Shown here: one piece after another, positions 21,323-30,972 of the stretch
Layout: each line of letters opens with the position of its first letter
Position numbering within the stretch: position 1 is the stretch's first letter
Source of the DNA: Hemerocallis citrina
Lineage: Eukaryota; Streptophyta; Magnoliopsida; Asparagales; Asphodelaceae
Length of the DNA stretch: 64,000 nucleotides
Reading direction: 5' to 3'
NCBI GenBank assembly: GCA_017893485.1
Contig: CM030362.1
Location: 35,595,565 to 35,659,564 of the forward strand
Made by a program: the position numbers and the translations under genes
The notes under the pieces: generated by a model
What the model saw: the letters and a program-made list of their open reading frames with translations, nothing else
Database searches by the model: none
Told to the model about the DNA's origin: nothing

Positions 21323-23230
21323 TTATTCTCTTGATAGAAAATCGGCTAAAATATTAAGTTTTCCTTTTATGTTTTCTATTAAGAAATCGTAATGTGCTAA
21401 CTCCATCTACTATCTGATCAATCTCTTATTTGCTATGGTTGAGTCTATTATTTTATTAATCCAACTCTTTGCTTGGGTATTATCTGTTCTTACCGTAAAT
21501 TTTGTATGTATTATGAATAGTTCAAACTTTTTTATAGCTTTTAAGATTGCTAGTAGTTCTTTTTTGTTTATGTGGTAATTTTGTTGGGTTTGTGTGAAAG
21601 ATCCACTAGTATATCTAGCTAATTTTTCTTCACTTTCTCCTATTTCAATAAATTTTAATACTGCTCCCCAATTGGTTTCACATGCATCAGTTTCTATTAT
21701 CCAAGAACATTCTTTAACAGGTAATCTTAGCTTTTGTAACTCTGAAGTTTGTTGTTTCAATATTTTAAGTTTCTCTTCATCCTCTGGGGTCCATTCCCAT
21801 TTTTTAAACTTTTTAAGTTTTTGTTGCAACTAATTTGTTTTTGCTGATAAATTTGGTATGTAACCTCTTGTTTGATTTAGTAATCCTATTATAGCTTGCA
21901 CTTCTCTTTTTTCTTTTAAGATATTAGGAAAAGTCTTTATTTTTTCTGCTATATGTGATTGTAATTCTATTCCTTCATGTGATAATTTTGTTCCTAAGAA
22001 TTCTATCTCAGTTTTGAATAATTCCATTTTCTTTTTTGATAGTATAATGCATGCATTTTTCACTATTTCTATGAATTTTCGTAGATGTTCTTTATGTTGT
22101 TCCTCGTTTTCTGATCCTATTAGAATATCATCTACATATACTAATATGAAATTGTTGTATTTTTCAAAAATTTTATCCATATATTCTTGAAATATTTCTA
22201 GGCTATTTTTATAACCGAATGGTAATACATTCCATTCATAAAATCCTTGAGGTGTGCTAAATGCCGTTAAAGGTTTTGAATCTTCTGTTAGTTTTACATG
22301 ATAAAATTCTGATTTGCAGTCAAATTTTGAATATATTTTTCTTGTTCATACTATGTTAAGTAGTATTTGCATATCTGGTAGTGGGTATCCAAATCTCTTA
22401 GTATTTTTATTTAATTCCTTATAATTTACTACCATTCGAGATTTACCTCCTTTTTCTTCTGAATGTTTTTTTACTATGAATGCTGGTGATGAATGTGGAC
22501 TTTGTGATTTCCTTATATAATTATTTTCCACTAATTCTTTTATGTGTATTTTGAATTCTTCTAGGTCTGTTGGAGTATGTCTTATTGGTCTAATTTTAAT
22601 TATTTTGTTTTTATCTATTAACTCTATATGTGCCGTGGGTTCACTTAAGTTTCATTTTGCCAAGGGGTCTTCTCCGCACAGATCTTCTAATTGTTTTTGT
22701 AAAATTTCTTTTGTAGTTGTTACTTGAACTTGTTGTATTCTAGTTTTATTTGGTAAGTATTGGTATTCACCACGCTGGGTTGAAGAAACTCTGATGTGTG
22801 GTAGGTCAGTTCTGGAATACGGTTGGGTTATTCTAATTGCTATTGCTTGGTGTCCGCAAGGTGTTGTAAATACAACTGATTTATGTGATATAGTTATGGG
22901 ATAGTATTGTTCGAAATAGTCATTTCCTAAGAGTACGTCATTATTCATATCGTCAAACTGGTATACTATAGGTATTTTTAGTATGTAACTTCCTATTTGT
23001 ACATTAACATTTTGTTGATATTTGTCTAGTATGATGGTTTGTCCAGTTAATCCAGTTATGGCTTTTTTATTAAAACCATCTTGTTTCCATTTTGGTAGTA
23101 TATTTTCGCGGCATAAACTAGTACCTGCTCCGGTGTCTATTAGACTGTGATAGTTTCTTGATTTGTATCCTTCGTAAACAAATTCTGTTAGGATGTATAA
23201 TGTGTTTTTTGTTGCCCTTAATGGATTCAT
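21323..23230 (-). pseudogene. Pararetroviral protease-reverse transcriptase-RNase H
   Basis: A single reading frame of 636 codons overlaps the upstream frame by an ATGA (start 23230, stop 23227). Domains in order: retropepsin with DTGA at about 23137-23126 and a later LLGNDYF; reverse transcriptase with PHSSPAFIVKK, SKFDCKSEFYHV and the intact catalytic LVYVDDIL near 22130; RNase H with ETDACETNWGA, HINKKELLAIL, VRTDNTQAKSW and the terminal LADFLSRE. The frame contains five in-frame stops (22652, 22346, 21830 and a tandem pair at 21407-21412) but no frameshift. It would process the polyprotein and copy the genomic RNA to DNA. As it stands it cannot make a full product. Confidence 0.9.
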
Positions 23231-26055
23231 TTGTCCAATATCCTATTTATTACCATGCTTTCATTGTTTACTGTTATTGTAATTTTTTCTTCTTGAATTG
23301 AGTAAGGTTGTACTGATGTAAGGAAGCCAGTTCCGAATAACATATTGTTAACATGTTGCACTGGGTCTACATGTAAGTGTAACAACATTTCCTTTCTACC
23401 ATTTATCCTTAGTGGTAGTATGATTTTATGTACAATTGGATGTCTATTATTGTAATAATCTAGGTAATAATATGGGTTATCTAATGTTATCAATTCAGTG
23501 GTTTTTATATTTGTTTGTTTAATATGTGAATTGGTAGCTCCTGTGTCAACTAAGGCTATTTGTTTATTCCATTTTCCGTTGTCATAATATTCTATTTCTA
23601 TTTTAAATTGGTTATTGTTTTGGTGTTCTATTGTATTTATTATTGGTATTAATTCCAATGCTTGTTGTTTATTTCTTATTGATAGTGACCGCTTTCCGAA
23701 CATTATTTGTGGTGCTTTTCCTTTTTCGGTTTCTTTTGCTTTATTAAAGTCGAATTCTATATAATTTGGTATAGTCATTTCAGGGTTTTCTCTAGCTGGT
23801 TTGTATCTTATGATTTCGCTGAATAGCGGCTCTATTTTAAAATTGTCTGTATTTCTATTCTTTACTTCGTGCTTACTAGTGAAAGCATAAATATTTCTTA
23901 TTTGTATGCTCATAACTTTGTTTTTTTCTATCATTTCTATACCTAATAACTTATGATACATGACTAGACTTTTATCTTTATTTTCTTCTGTCATGCTTAT
24001 AGAGAAATTAAGTTTTATTGTGAATTTTATCTTTTGGTACATTAGGTTTCCTTGCACTATTCCTATTAGGGCATCCTGTGTACTTGATATTATCCTATCA
24101 TCCATTAGATATATTTGGAGGGGTGTATTTATTCCTTCCTTAAAATAGGCTTTTATTATTATTTGTACAGCTCCTAAATGTATGTGTCTTAATGTTTTTC
24201 TGGTCTTTTTGCTTATCTTTTCCATCTCTTGTCTTATTATTCTTTCTGTTATTAATGGGATTATGGTTTTGCCTTGTGCTTGTTCAATGTCTATAGGTTG
24301 TTCATTATTCCTAGCTATTACTATGGTGCTTTTCTTTCTTTCAAATATTGGTAGTTTAAAGATTTCTTTTGGATTTATATCTAATTTGGTTTCTCTTATT
24401 TTATCGTACTTTTGTATGTCAAAGCACATTCTTTCTCTTAATTCTTCATTATTTTCTTCTCTTTCTGAGGGTTCCCCTATTTTTGTTAGATCAGTTAACA
24501 TGTATATTTCACATTCTTCTGCTTCATCTTCACTACTTCCACTATCTTCTTCCATTACCATTATTTCTTCATCTTCACTTATATCTGACCATTCTTCATC
24601 ATATTCTATGGGTTCGTAATTTATGTTATTCATTTCTTCAATTTCTTCTACATATTTTATATTTCCTTTTTTCATTCTTTTAGGACAATTTGGTGATATA
24701 TGTCATACCTCTCCACATATGTAACAATTACATTTTTTTGGATTTTTCGTATACTTCCTATTTTTATTTTTATTCATTTTTCTAAAGTATTTTTTAAAAG
24801 GTTTTCTATATCTCTTAAAAGTTTTCCTATATTTTTGTTGATATTTTTGGAATTTGTGATTATTCTTCTTTGTGTATTTATAGTTATTGTATCTATAGTT
24901 ATTATTGCATTCCCAATGATTTGGTCTTGCATCTTCACAGCAGATTCTTTGTTTATATGTTCTATAATATTTCATTGTTGCTCTAGCATCTTGGCATACT
25001 TTGTCTCTATAATCTTTTACAAATTGCGTTCTATACCCTAAAGTGTCTACTTCTGGTTTCACTTTCTCACTTATGTATGCACTATATATATTTATACTAC
25101 ATGGATCATGTAGTTTCAGAAAGAATGAGTCTAAAATTGGACTCCGTTCTTCTTTTGTATAATAACTATCTTGATAATATTCTCGAAATTCACAAGCATA
25201 GTTGTCAAAATGGCACATGTCGCATATTTCTAAGTTACTTAGTCTCCATCTTGCTTGATTCTTTTTATATATAGTGTGTTTTTCTCCTTTGTCGTATACG
25301 CTGAATTCGGTTCTTATTGTTTTTTCGTAATTTGTAATTATTTCTTTTAAACCTAAGGTTTGTTGTGCTGAGCTTTCTTCAGTTCCTCTATCATCAATTG
25401 GTCTTAATTTTCTTATAGTATTTCTCTCTTCTTCCTTTAGCCCATTCCACTATTTTGCTACTACTCCCATAAAGGTAACTTCTATAAATTTCTTAAATGC
25501 ATTTCCGTTAAGGTTTTGCCTAAATCCTACTATTAGTGACGCTTTTACCCATTCTTCAATTGTCCTGTCTACGTCTTTTACGCAATCTAGGTCTAACCAT
25601 TCTCCATTTCCTGCTATTCCTTTTTCGTAGTGTTCTATTGGTTCATATTTTGGGGTTTCTTTTTCTTTATCTTTTCCTAGTTGTATTCTTCTTTTTGTAT
25701 TTTGCCATTTCCATGGTAATTGGTATGGTTTTTTGTTAGGTGGTGGTCTTAAGATTTCATACATGTTACTTGGAATTTCTGAAGGTTTTTCAATAATCTT
25801 ATCTTGGTCTATTTTTATTTCTTCGTTTGCTATATCTAGATTTTTCAAGGCTTCTTGCACTTCTTCTGAATTAGGATTTGCCATTAAATCTTCTATTTCC
25901 AGGATATTTATATTAAGTTTTGTTATGGCTTCTAGCTCTTTCATACCTTCCTCTGTTATGCCCAATTCTTCTTCTGGGCAGTCTGTCATATATCTTCCTA
26001 ATTCTTTTATATTTTTATTTATGATTCTTAAATCTTTTCTTATATCACTGAACAT
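23227..26055 (-). pseudogene. Pararetroviral coat protein-movement protein-protease-like polyprotein
   Basis: One frame of about 940 codons runs from ATG 26055 to 23227, with in-frame stops TAG at 25450-25452 and TGA at 24703-24705. The first part is acidic. A basic Lys/Arg/Tyr-rich region follows, then a CCHC zinc knuckle (CYICGE...H....C, about 24720-24680), marking the coat protein; the TGA lies inside the knuckle. Next comes an acidic stretch and a 30K-type movement domain (about 24333-23866) with LIGIVQGNLMYQKIKFTIK. The C-terminus has a second retropepsin-like domain: ALVDTGATNSHI at about 23556-23521 and MLFGTGFL near 23340. Such a domain here is unexpected, because the usual one starts the next frame. 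Confidence 0.85.
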
Positions 26056-26057
26056 TT

Positions 26058-26397
26058 CAGGACCGTTGTAATCTTCTTCCAAGTCTTATATGTTTAAATA
26101 AATTTTTGGCTCCATGTCCTATTATTTTGTCTGCTAGTAGGTGTTGGTAATACCAACTTGCTTCTTCGTTTCTGTAATCTAATGCCTTGTATGCTATTTG
26201 TTTTTGTATCTCTTTGGGTAGTTGATTAGTTAACTTTTATTGTTAGTAATAGGTATTCTGATATTTCTTTACTGGCAATATGCTTACTTTCCACTAATCT
26301 TTTATCAACGTATCTAATCTTGAATTTTGAAAGATTTTTTAATTTATGTTTCTCTATTTTCTGTGAATTATCCAGCTTTTCTAAGGGTAAAGTGTAT
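26058..26397 (-). pseudogene. Broken small pararetroviral frame upstream of the coat frame
   Basis: Two overlapping frame pieces are readable. The first (about 26397-26234) contains KIRYVDKRLVESKHIASK and ends in TAA. The second, shifted by one base, contains LPKEIQKQIAYKALDYRN and ends in TGA two bases before the ATG at 26055. Such tight spacing is usual between caulimovirid genes. The product would be about 110-130 residues. The family is not recognised; position alone recalls the small first frames of badnaviruses and their relatives. Confidence 0.45.
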
Positions 26398-26922
26398 TAT
26401 GCAATTTTTCTATTTTTATGTAGTACAAATATCTTTAAAGACAGGGTTGTTTTTGTAAGATTATCTTCAACTAGCCTTCTACGCAAATAGTTTGGCTTGT
26501 GGCCTAAAAACGCAAATAGTTTACTCCAATGGCCTAAACGTGAGAATCACTCTCACCTACATGGGGAAAATTGAACAAAACCTCTAAAAGGGACATTTCT
26601 GCAATGACAATAAAGCCCAACCCATTTCCTCCTCTCTTTTGCCTACTCTGTCCCTACCGACAGCTTCAACTCTCTCGTCGTCTCTCCTCCCAACTCCTCA
26701 ATCCTCTCTCCTCCAACATATCCTCCCTTCCCTCTATTCTTAAATCGGGTTTCGGGCCATGCCATGTTCGTGCCCAAATCGTGCCTCGTGTCGTGCCGTG
26801 CCGGAAAAGAAAAATCCCCACCGAACCCGACCCGAACATCCGTCCTCGTGCCGCCCGAATCGCAAAGTTTTCATGCCGGTCTCGTTCCGGGTTCGGGCGG
26901 CCCTGCCCGATTGACATCTCTA

Positions 26923-28192
26923 CTATATACAACGAAACCAAACAAGTTCCTGTAGACAAACTTTTAATTTTTATCTATTAGTAGTAGGTAATGGGCTCTG
27001 CAAGTGACAGGCGGTAACAGGTTATAAGACTTGAAGGCTACCTGTTCAAGGCTTGAGGGATTAGTTGATTTCCCACCTCTAACCGTACCATCATAAATAA
27101 ATGTGAATTTACCTCACAAGCATAAACTGAATATGAAATTTACATGAAAAGTAAAATACAGTCAAATTTATTAAAATAAAATCACAAAAAGGAATTTAAG
27201 ATTTTTAAATTTTCAGGATGAGAAGCTTTTAGGAATTTTGCCCAAAATTTGATTATTTCAATCCTTCCAGGGTATATATTTCACTAATTGCTGCTCAAAG
27301 TTCGTAGGAACACCATACCTTTTACCAAAGAGCAGAACTCTAGCAGTACACTTCTTTGATCAGGCCCTACACAAGTAAAATAGCAAGCAGCTAAACCAAA
27401 TTAAAGATCAGCAAAGGATACAATGATAGATACTTTCAGAATTATCTCTCCATCATATCTAATTCGAACACTTGTCTTCATGTAAACAATGACCAACAAA
27501 CTTTTTGATGACAAATATCATGAGTATCTTATCAAATCACTGGGAGCTTATATTTTTCCTCCAAAAGACTCTTTCCTTCCAAGGTATAAATAAACTTCCT
27601 ATTGTAACGTTGTGATACCTTCAATCAAATTAAAGTACCTAAAAGCTTTCCATTAAATGCCGAGGAGTACAGCAAGAAAAGGCTGCCAAACTAAACAAAT
27701 TCCAAAGTAATGAAATAACCAAATATTAAATGAAAACTCCTTGGAGAAAAAATGTATTCTTTATTTTATATTTTCCATGAATATTTGAGTTCCACGTCTT
27801 TATGAGTTATGTGAAGTGTGGATCAATAGAAGGTTAGAAATGGGTATTTTATATACTATTTACGGACCAGTTTTTGAGCAATTTTTTGAGTAAGATCATT
27901 AATGAATTATTGAGAGATCTTGATTGATTTGTGTTCTCCTTCGTGAGTAGATCAAAATTATATATTAATTTGCTAAAAACGGAGAATGGGTGAATGAGAA
28001 ATTGTCTCTCAAAATTAGACATTTTCATTCTTGAAAATAAGTTGAGGGAACATAGTCCTATATCGGAAAAATCAAAGAAATTTGAAGAGGATATATAGTA
28101 ACCTCCTAAGCATTGTAAGATAGCTAGAAGAGAGGCTCTCTTGCTCGCGCAGGGGTGCAAATATCAGACCGGATTATATGCGACTTGTGTGC
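26923..28192. other. Intergenic DNA, no gene recognised
   Basis: No convincing frame or paired repeat ends. CAGGGGTGCAAATATCAGACC at 28150-28170 resembles a hAT-type terminal repeat, but no partner was found. Confidence 0.45.
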
Positions 28193-28503
28193 ACCCGCAC
28201 GTTCTGCGGACATGAATGTCGGACCGACATCACCCCGTGCAGAGCCACCTTTTGCTGCTGATTTGATTTTTTCCTTTGTAAACGACTGTTATAAATGCAG
28301 AAACGGTTTTGTCTGCCGTTTCAGTGCAGCATTAAACATTTTGTCTGACCCGCACGTTCTGCGGATACGAATGCCAGACTGACATCACCCCGTGAAGAGC
28401 CACTTTTTGCTGCTGTTTTGATTTTTTCCTTTGTAAACAGCTGTTATAAATGCAGAAACGGTTTTGTCTGCCATTTCAGTGCAGTATTAAACATTTTGTC
28501 TGC
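28193..28503 (+). repeat. Tandem duplication (155 bp x2) with TATA-like sequences
   Basis: Copy 1 is 28193-28347 and copy 2 is 28348-28503. Each begins ACCCGCACGTTCTGCGGA and contains GACATCACCCCGTG, TTTGTAAAC, CTGTTATAAATGCAGAAAC and CATTTTGTCTG. The TATAAAT in each unit, and the GC-rich transcript-like sequence after copy 2 (GAGAGTGTTACGTGGTGCC), suggest a duplicated LTR promoter. No LTR ends were found. Confidence 0.7.
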
Positions 28504-28798
28504 CGTTGTTTGGTAAGTCGGTGATAGGGTTCTTACGCTGTCGGTCGGTTCGAGAGTGTTACGTGGTGCCTACGTGAACGCTCTAGTCATTGCATCTTGG
28601 GAGACAGACGCCTTCGTACAATCCAGCAACCGGAAAAGGCGAAATCTGTTTTAAGAAAATTGTGTGATACACAAGCCTCGACTACTATACCTTGTTACAA
28701 ATCTATTGGTTTGTTTGTAAGTTGTTATTTATTTATTTTATTTTCTTGTTGGTTTTCTTCCTCTCCTATTCTCTTCTCTGGTTTTCTGTGCCTCTCGA

Positions 28799-29234
28799 TC
28801 AATAGTCGAGTCTGCAGTTTGGCAAATTGCAGAGGATTTTGGGGAAGAACAGGGAAGAAAAGGAAAGAAGATTAGATCAAGAAGAGAGATTGAGATCCGT
28901 GAAAAATATATGCTTTCCTTTATTTCACCAATTACATCTATTTATATGCGCTAGTAGGACAAGAGAGTTTGTTACACAGTTTGTTATATTTTTCCCGCCT
29001 TAATTCCTTCAAACTATTACGCGTAATACACATAATCTACTGATATACTGATACACCTCCTTCAATTCTAATTCTCCCTCCTAAACGTAATCCTTCAGAT
29101 ACCCTGTCTTCCTTTTTACCTTTATCGACCTATCCAACTCCAATTCTACTTCGATTGGCGCCACAATCTCATGTTCTTCATCTTTTCCAGATTGAACAAT
29201 ATCTATTACTGTATCCTGCAGTGCAGTTGTATCA
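28799..29234 (-). mobile_element. Chromovirus 3' LTR (436 bp)
   Basis: On the minus strand it starts TGATACAACTGCACTGCAGG and matches 42316-42756 throughout. Its first part is still coding: the pol frame runs into it and stops at 29081. The purine tract AAGGGGGGAATTAT lies just upstream inside the coding sequence. Confidence 0.8.
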
Positions 29235-29728
29235 ATAATTCCCCCCTTAATTAGGACCTTGTCCCCAAGGTTCCATTCAGGAAAAGCCTTAGTCATTACA
29301 TCTTCTCTCTCCCAAGTTGAATCCTCTACTGGCAAACCCTCCCACTTGACCAGTATTTCATTTACAAACTCAGTGCCATACTTGATACTCCTCCTGCCTA
29401 ATACCTCAGTGGGCTGAAAGAACCACTGCTTATTATCAGTTAGCAGGGGAAACTCTTCTAAAACTCCCGACAATGGTGTGTTTGTACACCTTTTGAGTAA
29501 TGCCACATGAAACACTGGGTGTATGCGACTTCCCTGAGGTAACTGTAGCTTATAAGCAACTGATCCAATTTTTTTGATAACTTGATAAGGCCCAAAATAC
29601 CTCTTTGACAGCTTATGATTACCTCTGTTGATCAGCGATTGCTGCCTATAAGGCTTTAGCTTCAAGAACACCCAATCACCTACTTGAAACTGCTTCTCAA
29701 TTTTACCTGCATCAGCCTTGTTTTTCAT
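29081..29728 (-). pseudogene. Chromovirus integrase C-terminus with chromodomain
   Basis: A 215-codon frame. It starts with the integrase C-terminal region (QVGDWVFLKLKPYRQ, KRYFGPYQVIKKIGSVAYKL, IHPVFHVALLK) and continues into a chromodomain (FVNEILVKWEGLPVEDSTWE). Chromodomains of this family direct insertion to heterochromatin by binding histone marks. The end of the frame (from about 29234 onwards) lies in the 3' LTR and is repeated, as a fossil, in the 5' LTR at 42773-42561. The upstream part of integrase is 8.7 kb away on the other side of the nested element. Confidence 0.88.
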
Positions 29729-29832
29729 TCTGCATTAAGCCTCTGCTAAACACTCTTTAAGCCTGCGCAGCAGCTCCTCCCTCCTTGACAAAATGAAATC
29801 CACTTCATTATTGAGAGCAGTACCTTTGATGT

Positions 29833-30915
29833 TGTCACGCACAACTTTTCAAAAATACGGAATGCAAGCACGTGATACGGCCCAGCGAATGACTTGCGTC
29901 ATCCATAGGCTGTTATCGATCCAACTCAACAATATAAATAAGAAGTAAAACAACCACGCATGCAATGAAATAATAATCACATGAATAACAACATTGAAAA
30001 TTAAGCATAAAAATAACCAACATCTGGAATTTAACAAACAACATTCGGGTCAAAACCCACAATACAAAGAAAACAACATTTGTTCAATTTATTAAAGTTC
30101 TCAAATAAAACAACATTTATTTAAGTGACGCAGCAAAACATCTCCTTCACTATTGTTGCTCTCCTAGTCCGTCAGGTAAATCTCCTTGATTACCTGTAAG
30201 CTGTTCATCTAAAGAGAGGAAAATGTCCTTAGAGCAAGTCGCGGACAACAAGTAGAGAAACAGAGAACAATGACAATAACTGTATAATGATGAATTCAAT
30301 GAACGATGAAATCAATAGTGTTGAACAGTGACAATTCGATAACAGTACAATGTGCAATAACGATAATTTATAACGATAACGATAACGATAAACAATAACG
30401 ATAACATTGTTCAATAAAGATGAACAATATGCAATGACAATGTGATGAAAGTCTTAAGTCTATTATTTATTTTTTTAATCCTAGCTAATGCACATACTAC
30501 TGCATCTTATTCTACAGGCTCCATGCATACAATCAATTTTGTTTAGACTAAGGTGGTAGATTCTATTGGTCATGTACTCGTACGATAACAATAGCAATTT
30601 CTTGCATAATAACAATAACAATAGTCGACACGATAGGTCCTAAACGAATACACAATGAATTGGGATACTGCAGTCAGTAATCTAACAATAAATCGATAAC
30701 ACTAGCCGACAAAATATTTTAGGAACAAAGCCCACAATACCGAGTACAATCACTATATTATCAACTACTCTTGTCAACCCTTAACCCCGGCTTGATTAAC
30801 ATTTTTTATTCAATTAACATACGCTAATGCAATTTATAAGGGACACTAAAAAGATGACAACACAACCCTAAGATCATGCAATGTACTCTATACAATTAAA
30901 TACACCAAATTCAAC

Positions 30916-30972
<57 letters not shown>

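Larger units (their letters stand above)
18760..26450 (-). mobile_element. Endogenous caulimovirid (pararetrovirus), about 7.5 kb
   Basis: In minus-strand order the segment holds a broken upstream frame (about 26397-26058), a coat and movement protein frame (26055-23227), a protease-RT-RNase H frame (23230-21323), a possible transactivator frame (21205-20363), a promoter and polyadenylation signal, an acidic frame (19627-19068), and a tRNA-Met primer site (18955-18967). Length and content match a full caulimovirid genome. There is no integrase, as expected for this family, so it was captured by illegitimate recombination. The coat-before-movement order recalls cavemoviruses and solendoviruses. 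The outer edges are approximate. Confidence 0.85.
18326..26922. mobile_element. hAT-like element ends enclosing the pararetrovirus
   Basis: The left end TAGTGATGTCAATC and the right end, which reads TAGAGATGTCAATC on the minus strand, differ at one base. TAGNGATGTCAAT is typical of plant hAT termini. Both ends carry subterminal GC-rich blocks with many GTGC, TTCGGG and CCCGAA motifs. Further in, both contain similar inverted blocks around ATTTGCG (about 18675-18750 on the left, 26480-26530 on the right). No transposase was seen. The 8-bp flanks (TAGATTAC and CTATATAC) do not match, so these could be two facing copies rather than one element. Confidence 0.45.

Noticed and set aside
24182..25041. 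Plus-strand frames of 100-145 codons opposite the viral coat/movement gene
   Set aside because: They are antisense shadows of the viral frame, rich in Leu, Phe and Ser because the sense strand is rich in Glu and Lys codons.
18318..26930. 8-bp target duplication for the hAT-like element
   Set aside because: TAGATTAC and CTATATAC share only the last bases, so I do not claim a duplication.
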